DNA from: Leptolyngbya sp. FACHB-321
GTDB lineage: Bacteria; Cyanobacteriota; Cyanobacteriia; Leptolyngbyales; Leptolyngbyaceae
Assembly (NCBI RefSeq): GCF_014695975.1
Contig: NZ_JACJPI010000081.1
Span: 186,001 to 250,000 of the forward strand
Direction of reading: 5' to 3'
DNA length: 64,000 bases
A program made the position numbers and the translations under genes. Shown in pieces: positions 56,695 to 64,000 of this stretch. The notes under the pieces are model-generated. The model was not told where the DNA came from, did no database searches, and was given only the letters and a program-made list of their open reading frames with translations. Within the stretch, counting starts at the first letter, position 1; each line of letters starts with the position of its first letter.

Positions 56695-57417
56695 ATGAGC
56701 TACGACGATCGCAACGAGCGCTATAGGGGTGGCTCTTTACTCCAGAGCGTTGGCTGGATGCTAGCAGGAGGAATCGCAGTGACAGCGTTGAGCGTTGGGC
56801 TTGGGGGCTGGCAGCTCGGCGATCGGCTCCTGGCAAGCGTGCAAAATCTTTTTAACCAAGCCCAGCCTGCACCCAAAGTAGACGTTCAATCCGTTGTGAT
56901 TCAGCAGATGAAGGATGTGAGTGAACTCACTACTGCTGTCTTCACGATGCAGGCAGTGGTGCCGACTAGCCAGGATGCAACCCTTAATGGCTTTGTACTC
57001 GGCACAACGAAACTTCTTTATATTGCCTATGGCGAGGTGAAAGCGGGCGTTGATCTGCAACGTTTGACGGTTGCCAATGTGCAGGTGACAGAAAACGGTC
57101 TGCAAATTCAGTTGCCCCCGCCGCAACTGCTCGATCGCAAAATTGATGTGAATCGTTCTAGCGTCTACGACTACAACCGTGGCACGTTCGGGTTAGGACC
57201 TGATGCCGCACCCACACTACAGGTACTGGCACAACAGGAAGCGCTACAAAAAATTGTTGAAACCGCTTGCGCTGATGGTGTGCTAGAAAAAGCCAACGAT
57301 CGCGCCAAGCTAGTCGTAACGCAATTGCTGACCACCACTAGCTACAAAAACGTCGTTGTGACGACACAGCCACCTGCACCAGGTAGTTGCCCTATTGCAG
57401 CACCCGTAGGTAAGTAG
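56695..57417 (+). CDS. DUF4230 membrane-anchored protein
   Basis: 240 residues from ATG 56695 (MSYDDRNERYRGG), chosen over a TTG at 56575 because GGGAG lies 6 nt upstream. One membrane anchor (LQSVGWMLAGGIAVTALSVGLG) is followed by the DUF4230 domain: VIQQMKDVSELTTAVFTMQA, LYIAYGEVKAGVDLQRL, LPPPQLLDRKIDVNRSSVYD. These small lipoprotein-like domains sit outside the membrane; their function is unknown. Ends PAPGSCPIAAPVGK. Confidence 0.85.
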   Translation: MSYDDRNERYRGGSLLQSVGWMLAGGIAVTALSVGLGGWQLGDRLLASVQNLFNQAQPAPKVDVQSVVIQQMKDVSELTTAVFTMQAVVPTSQDATLNGFVLGTTKLLYIAYGEVKAGVDLQRLTVANVQVTENGLQIQLPPPQLLDRKIDVNRSSVYDYNRGTFGLGPDAAPTLQVLAQQEALQKIVETACADGVLEKANDRAKLVVTQLLTTTSYKNVVVTTQPPAPGSCPIAAPVGK

Positions 57418-57786
57418 TGATCGCACTAAAAACTGTGTATGAGATGTGAAACGTTGTGCAAGCAATTTTTATTTCTTAAGACGAAAGCTTAAAAAACTAA
57501 GTCCTGAGGAATTAAGCTGTTTGTAGCTATTTAGTGCGATCGTTTTGGGCACCTTAGATGGGTATTTAAGGCTGTAGCTGCGTGATTGCTTCATTGCTGA
57601 GGCATTGCACCGCTGCTACGCGCTGATGTTCCCAGAAGCAGTTGCCCCATTCCACCTGCCACTCAAATTTTTGAAGCTACACAGTTAAGCCCCCTACTGC
57701 ACTAGCTGCTTCCTTCGAGAGGAAGTGAATTGACAAGCAATTGGTTACTTTGCTTGCCAGCACCTCACAACGACAGGAGCTAACTC
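57418..57786. other. Intergenic region before the AhpD-like gene
   Basis: 369 bases. The last bases carry ACAGGAG 8 nt before the ATG of the next gene. Otherwise I see nothing assignable. Confidence 0.4.
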
Positions 57787-58356
57787 ATGCAACTTCGGGT
57801 AAAGTCTTCCTTAAGCGCTGCTTCGTCCTGCCAAACGTTTAAGCAAATTGAGCAGACGTTCGGTACTGGTAAAGTGCCACAAGTTTTTAGACTGCTGAAA
57901 TCACAGCCAGTTCTACTGGCGCACCTTTGGGGGCAGTTTCATGCCCTTGTGCTTCATGGTGATTTGCCAAGAGTGTTGAAAGAACTGGTGGGGCTAGTCG
58001 TAGCGGCTGCAACTCACTGTGATCACATCCGTGTGTTTTTACTGCACCATCTGTCGCAGCAATCTGCCGAGCCAGAGATTTTAGCGGCGATCGTGCAGGG
58101 CAACTATGACGCGACGGGGCTCAGCCATGCGACACGCGCTGTCCTCCAGTATGCTGCAATCGCGATCGCCAACCGTACTGCCTGTGGGAGCGTAGCGAAG
58201 CAACAATGGCAAACATTACATCACCAAACCATGCAAGCGCTTGAGGACACTGGTTTGGAAGAAAGTGAGCGGTTAGAACTTATTGCAACGATCGCGCTCT
58301 TTGAACAACTTTGTACAGTTGCCAATCTGCTACACCTTGGCTCAGAGTCGCTGTAA
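57787..58356 (+). CDS. AhpD/carboxymuconolactone decarboxylase-like protein with altered active site
   Basis: 189 residues. LKELVGLVVAAATHCDHIRVFLLHH is the CMD helix where AhpD normally has E...C-x-x-C...H; here the pair is CDHI, so the second Cys is Ile and only one thiol is left, with Glu and His kept. Reductase activity through a disulfide is therefore doubtful. The rest (ATGLSHATRAVLQYAAIAI) fits the family fold. Start ATG 57787 with ACAGGAG upstream. Confidence 0.8.
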   Translation: MQLRVKSSLSAASSCQTFKQIEQTFGTGKVPQVFRLLKSQPVLLAHLWGQFHALVLHGDLPRVLKELVGLVVAAATHCDHIRVFLLHHLSQQSAEPEILAAIVQGNYDATGLSHATRAVLQYAAIAIANRTACGSVAKQQWQTLHHQTMQALEDTGLEESERLELIATIALFEQLCTVANLLHLGSESL

Positions 58357-58383
58357 GAGCAGCCAGGAGCATGACAGCAGGCT

Positions 58384-59754
58384 TTAAGTCAGACAAATTT
58401 GCTCTAGCGTCGTGACAAAATCTGGATACGAGACTGCGACTGCTTCAGCACGATGGATGGTGGTGGTGCCAGTAGCGGCAAGGGCAGCGATCGCCAGGCT
58501 CATGGCAATCCGATGATCGGTATAGCTATCGACGGTGGCTCCAGTTAAAGGTGTGCCGCCTACAATTTCCATGCCGTCGGGCTGTTCTGTGATGCGTGCG
58601 CCCATCTGGTTAAGCTGGTTAGCCATGACAGTAATGCGATCGCTTTCTTTAACGCGCAGTTCGGCAGCATCTTGAATCACCGTTGTCCCCTCAGCAAACG
58701 TAGCCGCAACTGCTAACACTGGAATTTCGTCAATCAAGCGGGGGATGATGTCTCCAGCAAGCGTACAGGCGCGGAGCGGGGGACGATCACCAGTGCCTGC
58801 ATAGCGCACCCGCAAATCGGCAACGGGTTCGCCAGCGACTAGACGTTGCTTTTCCTGGGTAATGTCTGCGCCCATGAGCGTCAGAGCTTCCAGCACACCA
58901 GTCCGGGTCGGGTTAACGCCTACATTCTCGATCGTCAGATCGGCACCGGGCACGATCGCCCCAGCTACCAGCCAGAAGGCGGCAGAGCTGATATCCCCTG
59001 GTACAACTACAGCCTGACCGTTGAGTTTAGTTGGTCCGGTGACGGTAACGCTATGGGTATCGGGATCGACCGTCAGATTGGCTCCGAAGGCTTTGAGCAT
59101 TCGTTCGCTGTGATCGCGTGAAAGAGCAGGCTCGGTAATAGTGGTTTCGCCTTCAGTCATGAGTCCGGCTAGCAGCAAGCAAGATTTGACCTGGGCAGAG
59201 GCGATCGGCGAATGGTAATGGAGCGGTCGCAGGGTTGTTCCCTGAACGGCTAACGGCGCAAAAGCGGCATCTTTTCTTCCCCAAAGCTCGGCTCCCATTT
59301 GCCGTAAGGGTTGCACGACGCGAGACATGGGGCGCGATCGTAGTGAACTGTCGCCTGTCACGGTGAAAAAGCATCCAGGCTGCGATGCCAAAACGCCCAA
59401 CATTAACCGGAGTGTTGTGCCAGAGTTGCCTGCGTTGAGTACGTCCTCTGGTTCTAGCAAACGCCCTAAGCCGATGCCTTGCACTGTTACGTGTTCTGTA
59501 TTGAGCGCTGAGATCTTGGCTCCCATGGCGCGAAAGCAGGCGGCAGTACTGTGCGGATCTTCTCCCAACAGTAGTCCGGCGATCGTTGTTTCCCCTTCTG
59601 CCAGCGCGCCCAGCATGAGCGCCCGATGCGAAATGGATTTATCCCCCGGTACTCGAATCCGTCCGTTAAGCACCAGTTCAGTTGGTGGTGGTGCAATTGT
59701 AAGTGCGTGGTGAGGCTCAGAAGCATTAAGGGAAATCACGTTCGGCAGTGGCAT
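58384..59754 (-). CDS. aroA: EPSP synthase (3-phosphoshikimate 1-carboxyvinyltransferase)
   Basis: 456 residues. [20 protein letters not shown] and [14 protein letters not shown] are the PEP and shikimate sites, SSRPMSR-like [13 protein letters not shown], and [22 protein letters not shown] close the active site. Class I- or II-type is not decided, but the LxGNAGT motif is here [11 protein letters not shown]. It makes EPSP in the shikimate pathway. Start ATG 59754. Confidence 0.96.
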   Translation of the reverse strand: MPLPNVISLNASEPHHALTIAPPPTELVLNGRIRVPGDKSISHRALMLGALAEGETTIAGLLLGEDPHSTAACFRAMGAKISALNTEHVTVQGIGLGRLLEPEDVLNAGNSGTTLRLMLGVLASQPGCFFTVTGDSSLRSRPMSRVVQPLRQMGAELWGRKDAAFAPLAVQGTTLRPLHYHSPIASAQVKSCLLLAGLMTEGETTITEPALSRDHSERMLKAFGANLTVDPDTHSVTVTGPTKLNGQAVVVPGDISSAAFWLVAGAIVPGADLTIENVGVNPTRTGVLEALTLMGADITQEKQRLVAGEPVADLRVRYAGTGDRPPLRACTLAGDIIPRLIDEIPVLAVAATFAEGTTVIQDAAELRVKESDRITVMANQLNQMGARITEQPDGMEIVGGTPLTGATVDSYTDHRIAMSLAIAALAATGTTTIHRAEAVAVSYPDFVTTLEQICLT

Positions 59755-59818
59755 GGGGATCAGATAGACTGTAACGGCATTGCGTAGCGATCGTACCCTC
59801 TTTCACGCCGACTTATTC

Positions 59819-60310
59819 ATGCAGACTCATCATCAAAAGCCTGTCTGCCTGCTGTTTACCTCAACTGATCTGCCCGTTTGGTCGGGGCTAGAAACAGTTG
59901 GCACGCTCTACCAAAAAGATCAAGAGCAGTTTCATCTGTTGATGACTGAGCCAGCCGTGAGTGATCGCGACGTTTGTGTGGGCAATCAAGATGTGACAAC
60001 GCTGCCAGCCGTAACGACACCCCGCCTATTATGGCTGGAGTTTTCGCCGTATCAGGTTACGTTGACCATGCAAGGGCAGGGGCAGTTTAGCTATCGCCAT
60101 CTTTGGCGGCAGGGTATCTATGGCTCAAGCCGTTACTGGTTGCATGATGCAGCCGATCAGCGCATGGGGCAATTCCAGCTGCGAAATTTCACCCGTAGCT
60201 TGACGCTAGAAGGTAGCCCTCTACCCACGTTTTTGCGCGTTGAGTATGAGCTGTGGGCAGCAAAAATGCAGCTTGGACACTACGTACTCAACCTTGAAAT
60301 TCGTCACTAA
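59819..60310 (+). CDS. Conserved-looking protein of unknown function
   Basis: 163 residues from ATG 59819 (MQTHHQKPV); a TTG at 59780 lies upstream. Soluble, alternating strands: WLEFSPYQVTLTMQGQGQ and HLWRQGIYGSSRYWLHDAAD, then TLEGSPLPTFLRVEYELWA. No family recognised. It diverges from aroA, so the 64 bases between starts hold both promoters. Confidence 0.7.
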   Translation: MQTHHQKPVCLLFTSTDLPVWSGLETVGTLYQKDQEQFHLLMTEPAVSDRDVCVGNQDVTTLPAVTTPRLLWLEFSPYQVTLTMQGQGQFSYRHLWRQGIYGSSRYWLHDAADQRMGQFQLRNFTRSLTLEGSPLPTFLRVEYELWAAKMQLGHYVLNLEIRH

Positions 60311-60410
60311 CTGCTAGCGATCGCCCCAGATCCCCGATTCCTAACACCAGGTTTAGCCTTATCAGGATGGTACAAAGAAGTCGAGGATCTAGGCTCTCTA
60401 GCTAAACCCG

Positions 60411-62126
60411 TTAAAAGACAAAGGTGGTGCGAATGACACCGATGACAATATCGCTGTTAGCGCTGTTATGGTCAGGTGCCGTTAGCCAGATGATGCCGGG
60501 CGTAATGGCAATATTATCAGTGAGTTGAAACTGATAAAAACCCTCAACGTGCAACGACGTATCCCTGTCTTCTAAAAAGTTGAGTTGAGTGCTGGCTCGC
60601 GTTACTTTTGGCTCCATCCCAACAATGATGCCTGCCACGCTACCTTTGCGGAAGAGATCTGGAAAGGCAAGACCGACTGCCCAATTCCAAATATCGACGC
60701 TGCCTCTGGTGCCGCTCAAGACGTTGGCGCTTGTGTAGCCGATGGAGCCGTTGATCACAATTTTAGGGCTAAGTTGGAACGATGCTTCTAACCCAAAGGA
60801 ATCGCTATTGAAGGCAGAGTCTACAAAGTTTGCGTTGAGAAAATTAGCATTATTGCTGCCACCACTGCCATTTGCTTGAAAGTTGTTGTTGTAAGCACGG
60901 ATGTAGGTCAGACCGATCGCCAGCGGCTCAAAGGGTGTAAATGTGAGTTGAGCGATCGCGCCAAAGGGACCATTAAACAGACCGCTACCAGGTGTCGGTA
61001 TTTCCGGCTCGTTTGCGAGATAACCCAGGCTCAACTCAAGGTTGTCACTGAACTTATGTGTAATGCCAATACCCGCACCATTGACCAGATAGTAAATTGG
61101 GTTACGGGTGCCAAACTGAGAGAGCGCACCGCTGCCGCCATCACCATCCAAAAAAGGGTTAACGGTATTGGTAAAGTCGTCGATCGCGCCAGCATTCGCT
61201 TCAAGCACTATGGTCGTTTTTTCGCCTACCTTGAATTGATACAACAGGGCATCAATCTCAACGCTGTTGCCAGAGTCGGCTGCAAGGCGCAAATCACCTT
61301 CGGGCGTGAACGTTGCATTAGAGGAAAAGGACGCTACGTTACCTGCCTGTAACCGGACGCGCAGCAGGTCTTCGCCGTTAAAGCTCGTGTCCACATCCAA
61401 CCGGATGCGATCACCCAGAATCGTATTCTTTTGAACGTCATTACCGTTAACTGTATTGCCTGCTGCCACGCCTGCCAGGGCAAAAACCACCTCGCCGCCC
61501 AGCTTTGTCGTAGGGGAAAACTGCTGCTTTTCTAAGGTGGCAGTGCGAGCCTCTAAGCCATCTACACGACCGCGTAAGGTCACTAATTCGGGTGCAAAAT
61601 ATTCCTGCAACTTCTGCAAGATTGCCAGGTCTTCTTTTTTCACCAGATCAGCCGTACCCGCTGCGATGAGTTCATTCACGCGATCGAGGCACGCATTCAA
61701 ACCAGCCGCAAATTCGTAGCGAGTCAGTGCCCGATTGCCTCGATAAGTTCTGTCGGGATAGCCCACAATACAGCCGTACCGTTCAACCAATGATTGCAAT
61801 GCTTGAAAAGACCAGTCTGTTGGCTTTACATCCGTTAGCTGAGAAACAGATGTCACCTGATCAAGCTCGTCAACACTGTTAGTCGCTCCATCTGCCAGTT
61901 CATTTGCTAGGTCACTGGACTGAAGGCGATCGTCCCCGTCTGGTCGTACCGCAAGTGGTTGATTGATCCTGGCAACCGTGAGATCTGCGATCGTGGACGC
62001 AACCGTTGCAGACTCTGGTTGAGGGACGTTGAGCGTTGCCTGGGGCGCTTGCGCTGAAGCAGCCAAGACCGCCGTACTCAAAAGGGCAGGACTCAGCAGC
62101 AACGAATGAACAAACCGTTTGAACAT
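60411..62126 (-). CDS. Iron-uptake porin (SLH plus OprB-like barrel)
   Basis: 571 residues. Signal peptide (LLLSPALLSTAVLAASAQA). An SLH domain (VTSVSQLTDVKPTDWSFQAL, ERYGCIVGYPDRTYRGNRAL), a short coiled coil with Lys/Glu/Leu, then an OprB/porin barrel ending in an aromatic VIRTTFVF as outer-membrane proteins do. This family (Synechocystis Slr1841/Slr1908-type) forms outer-membrane channels that pass inorganic iron. A Fur-like palindrome is 121 bases upstream of its ATG. Single gene. Confidence 0.9.
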   Translation of the reverse strand: MFKRFVHSLLLSPALLSTAVLAASAQAPQATLNVPQPESATVASTIADLTVARINQPLAVRPDGDDRLQSSDLANELADGATNSVDELDQVTSVSQLTDVKPTDWSFQALQSLVERYGCIVGYPDRTYRGNRALTRYEFAAGLNACLDRVNELIAAGTADLVKKEDLAILQKLQEYFAPELVTLRGRVDGLEARTATLEKQQFSPTTKLGGEVVFALAGVAAGNTVNGNDVQKNTILGDRIRLDVDTSFNGEDLLRVRLQAGNVASFSSNATFTPEGDLRLAADSGNSVEIDALLYQFKVGEKTTIVLEANAGAIDDFTNTVNPFLDGDGGSGALSQFGTRNPIYYLVNGAGIGITHKFSDNLELSLGYLANEPEIPTPGSGLFNGPFGAIAQLTFTPFEPLAIGLTYIRAYNNNFQANGSGGSNNANFLNANFVDSAFNSDSFGLEASFQLSPKIVINGSIGYTSANVLSGTRGSVDIWNWAVGLAFPDLFRKGSVAGIIVGMEPKVTRASTQLNFLEDRDTSLHVEGFYQFQLTDNIAITPGIIWLTAPDHNSANSDIVIGVIRTTFVF

Positions 62127-62721
62127 GAATACACTTCCTCACACAATTGAAAGACATAACCCCTACTCCCAGGTAAGCCACGGCACACAAGACGATCGCC
62201 ATTAGCTGGGACTCTACTGTCTCGTCAATTATTGCACTAAAATAGGAATGATAATCATTCTTATTCGTTTGCAGCCGCTCAAAGAATAGACTAGAGCGTC
62301 TGTCCTCCGCTTACTATCCCCCCCTCCCCCTTGGTGGAAGAAGCAGGCAGAGGGATCTAGTCCTTCTTGAGCAGGCATGGTGCTGCCTTTAAAATTAGAA
62401 CGTAGGATGCAGCGTACACTTCTGCTGAGTAAGAACCGCGTCGCTAGCGGTTGTAACTGCCTTTCCCTCATGTTCGGTGAACACAATCTGGTTAGTCCTT
62501 ATAGCAGCAGCTTTGCACAATCACCTATTGCCAAGTAGGGATTGTAAGCGCCTTTCACTATTACGAAGAGGCTCCAGATTAGAAGGCCTGCGTGCTCTAA
62601 ATGACAATAATTGACAGTAAGCTTTTTTAGCCTTTATACTCTGTGTTTGTCGGAACCTTTTTGAAATTCATTTTCAAGAAGCTGTCATTTCAACTACACC
62701 TCAGGAACGGCTGGTTTCGTT
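62127..62721. other. Divergent intergenic region porin-multicopper oxidase
   Basis: 595 bases holding a Fur-box-like palindrome (62247-62259) and, near the oxidase, TTGAAA/TTTCAA half-sites (62661-62677). Minus-strand frames here have no support. No RNA gene is recognised. Confidence 0.5.
62247..62259 (-). promoter_or_regulatory. Fur-box-like palindrome
   Basis: AATGATAATCATT, a perfect 13-bp palindrome inside the 19-bp Fur consensus GATAATGATAATCATTATC, 121 bases upstream of the iron-porin ATG. It fits repression by Fur when iron is plentiful. The oxidase start is 463 bases away on the other side. Confidence 0.7.
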
Positions 62722-63762
62722 ATGCCCGATCGCTATGCTCTTGATCTCGAACGTTGGAGTCGGCGTAGCGTGTTGAAGGTCGGGTTAGCGGGAGCTGGGT
62801 TAGTGGGGGGCGCGATCGCGCTGCGGACGCTTTGGCAATCACGATCGCAGCTTGTTCACGTACCAATGTCCGAGCCGGCGATCGCTGAGCCAAAAGGGTT
62901 TACTCCGCTTACTACATTGCGGCAGTTTGACTACGGTAGTGTAACGACGGAAAACGGGCGTACCGTGCGCGAGTTTCGCGTGGAAGCACAAACTTCGACC
63001 GTACAGCTGAACAGTGCGACCTCCTTTATCACCTGGAACCTAAATGGGCGGGTGCCAGGACCTACATTTCGCGCGACTGAGGGCGATCGCATTCGCGTCA
63101 TCTTCTACAATCGCGCTGGGCACTCCCACTCACTGCACTTTCATGGTGTACACAAATCAGAAATGGATGGCATCAAACCTGTCCGCAACGGTGGTGTGTT
63201 CATCTACGAATTTGATGCTGAGCCGTTTGGTGTGCATCTCTATCACTGTCATATTGCTCCTGTAACGCGGCACATCGGCAAAGGCTTATACGGGATGTTT
63301 ATTATTGATCCGCCGACCCCTCGTCCCCCAGCCGATGAAATGGTGCTGATCATGGCTGGGTATGATGTAAATGACGATCAGAAAAACGAGCTTTATGCGT
63401 TTAATGGGATGCCACACTACTACATGAACCATCCCATTCGCATTCAGAAAGACCAACTTATTCGGCTGTATGTGCTGAATATGATTGAGTTTGACCCGGT
63501 TGCCACGTTCCATCTACACGCCAACTTGTTTCAGGTGTATCGCACGGGACGGCATTTACAACCCGATGACGAAACAGATGTCATCACGATGGGGACGGCA
63601 GAGCGGCACATTCTAGAGTTTGCCTACCGCTACCCTGGCAAATTTATGTTTCACCCACACCAGGACGACATTGCTGAAGCAGGCTGTATGGGTCTGTTTG
63701 AAGTGGTCGATCGCACTGCGTCTAACCCTTCGTCTAACACGACTGAAGCCCATGCTATGTAA
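62722..63762 (+). CDS. Two-domain multicopper oxidase with Tat signal
   Basis: 346 residues. The Tat motif SRRSVLKVG (13-21) sends it folded to the periplasm. Domain 1 has HFH (139-141), HCH (175-177), His184 and Met192, so a type 1 Cu site; domain 2 has FHLHANLF and FHPHQDD for the shared T2/T3 sites. This is a small, two-domain laccase-like or nitrite-reductase-related enzyme of the trimer-forming kind. Substrate unknown; metal oxidation is one possibility given the iron porin next door. Confidence 0.88.
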   Translation: MPDRYALDLERWSRRSVLKVGLAGAGLVGGAIALRTLWQSRSQLVHVPMSEPAIAEPKGFTPLTTLRQFDYGSVTTENGRTVREFRVEAQTSTVQLNSATSFITWNLNGRVPGPTFRATEGDRIRVIFYNRAGHSHSLHFHGVHKSEMDGIKPVRNGGVFIYEFDAEPFGVHLYHCHIAPVTRHIGKGLYGMFIIDPPTPRPPADEMVLIMAGYDVNDDQKNELYAFNGMPHYYMNHPIRIQKDQLIRLYVLNMIEFDPVATFHLHANLFQVYRTGRHLQPDDETDVITMGTAERHILEFAYRYPGKFMFHPHQDDIAEAGCMGLFEVVDRTASNPSSNTTEAHAM

Positions 63763-64000
63763 CCAGTTCAAGCACGTCCTCTAAAGTTACTCTTAAGAAT
63801 AATTCTCAGAGATTTAGGGAATTTTGTTGACAAGCATTACAGCAAGCCATCAAAATATAGCTCACAAAGATTACTGGTAATTAGTTGCAATAAGAACAAT
63901 GTCAGACTGCTGCTTATCTCCCAGAATGAGTGAGCTTCAAGCCTGGAACTTCAGCGCTGATTCGCTGCAACCCAGATAAAGCAGTGCTTTTGCATTTTTT

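Noticed and set aside
62229-62486. Minus-strand 85-codon frame upstream of the porin
   Set aside because: Lies over the Fur-like box and promoter region; no motif.
63901-63978. Short frame MSDCCLSPRM... at the right end
   Set aside because: 25 codons, no ribosome site, no family pattern; the end of the window gives no further support.
1-64000. tRNA genes, CRISPR arrays, insertion sequences, prophage
   Set aside because: No T-loop motif in a cloverleaf context, no regularly spaced repeats of 25-40 bp, no transposase or phage protein among the frames.

Overview
This is chromosomal DNA of a cyanobacterium. The octamer GCGATCGC (HIP1) and its core CGATCG recur in almost every gene. The window encodes NtcA, SipA, the photosystem II peptide Psb30/Ycf12, a paired half-size TMEM165/GDT1 manganese exporter, an SLH/OprB-type iron-uptake porin and a DASH-type photolyase/cryptochrome. 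Base composition is near 50% G+C and even throughout. I see no rRNA, tRNA, CRISPR array, intact insertion sequence or prophage. It reads as core genome with many short single-gene transcription units; the species cannot be told from the sequence.

Layout. 1-7.2 kb: the 5' end of a membrane protein, a secreted unknown, a voltage-sensor-type K+ channel with a zinc ribbon, sipA, a membrane pentapeptide-repeat protein, a TVP38-family membrane protein with a polyprenyl-phosphate-type glycosyltransferase, and a BioD-like/DRTGG protein. 7.2-13.2 kb (mostly minus strand): ftsE followed at once by a membrane-anchored receiver-like protein, a WecB/TagA/CpsF glycosyltransferase with an unknown downstream gene, bioB, an SDR protein and a rhomboid protease. 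13.4-20.3 kb: CIA30, an alpha/beta hydrolase, psb30, a YkgJ-like cysteine-cluster protein, the split Mn exporter, glutaredoxin with glutathione synthetase, a GIY-YIG protein and a STAS protein. 20.5-27 kb: hemF, a YqgF-like nuclease, a DUF3084 coiled-coil protein, ntcA, fabI and thrC. 27-32 kb: small cyanobacterial proteins, then rpmG-rpsR-RNase II/R. 32-42 kb: an FHA protein, an AAA-like protein with degenerate Walker motifs, a P-type Ca2+-ATPase, recF, an HtrA protease, a CsoR/InrS-type metal sensor and a Crp/Fnr regulator. 42.5-48.8 kb: a giant acidic repeat protein and an Hsp70-like ATPase. 48.8-64 kb: murF, DedA, photolyase/cryptochrome, GlsB, a family-5 solute-binding lipoprotein, DUF2470, DUF4230, an AhpD-like protein, aroA, the iron porin with an upstream Fur-box-like palindrome, and a two-domain multicopper oxidase.

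The most notable locus is 42.1-48.8 kb. A 1461-residue, repeat-rich acidic protein ends at a run of ten A. The 0-frame there contains the heptamer A AAA AAG, the dnaX-type slippery sequence. A GGAG lies 11 nt upstream and a small hairpin follows. The -1 frame is open without interruption from the A-run into the Hsp70-like gene, whose only separate start candidate is a poor GTG. The two may therefore make one protein of about 2090 residues by programmed frameshifting or transcriptional slippage, or the run may be miscounted by one A. The locus also has a long upstream region with several hairpins and a Shine-Dalgarno-led eight-codon minigene.

Functional threads: envelope biogenesis (murF, ftsE, glycosyltransferases, DedA/TVP38), metal homeostasis (Mn exporter pair, CsoR-type sensor, Ca2+-ATPase, Fur-boxed porin, multicopper oxidase), redox and glutathione (grx, gshB, AhpD-like), and nitrogen/stress control (ntcA, sipA, STAS, Crp/Fnr).
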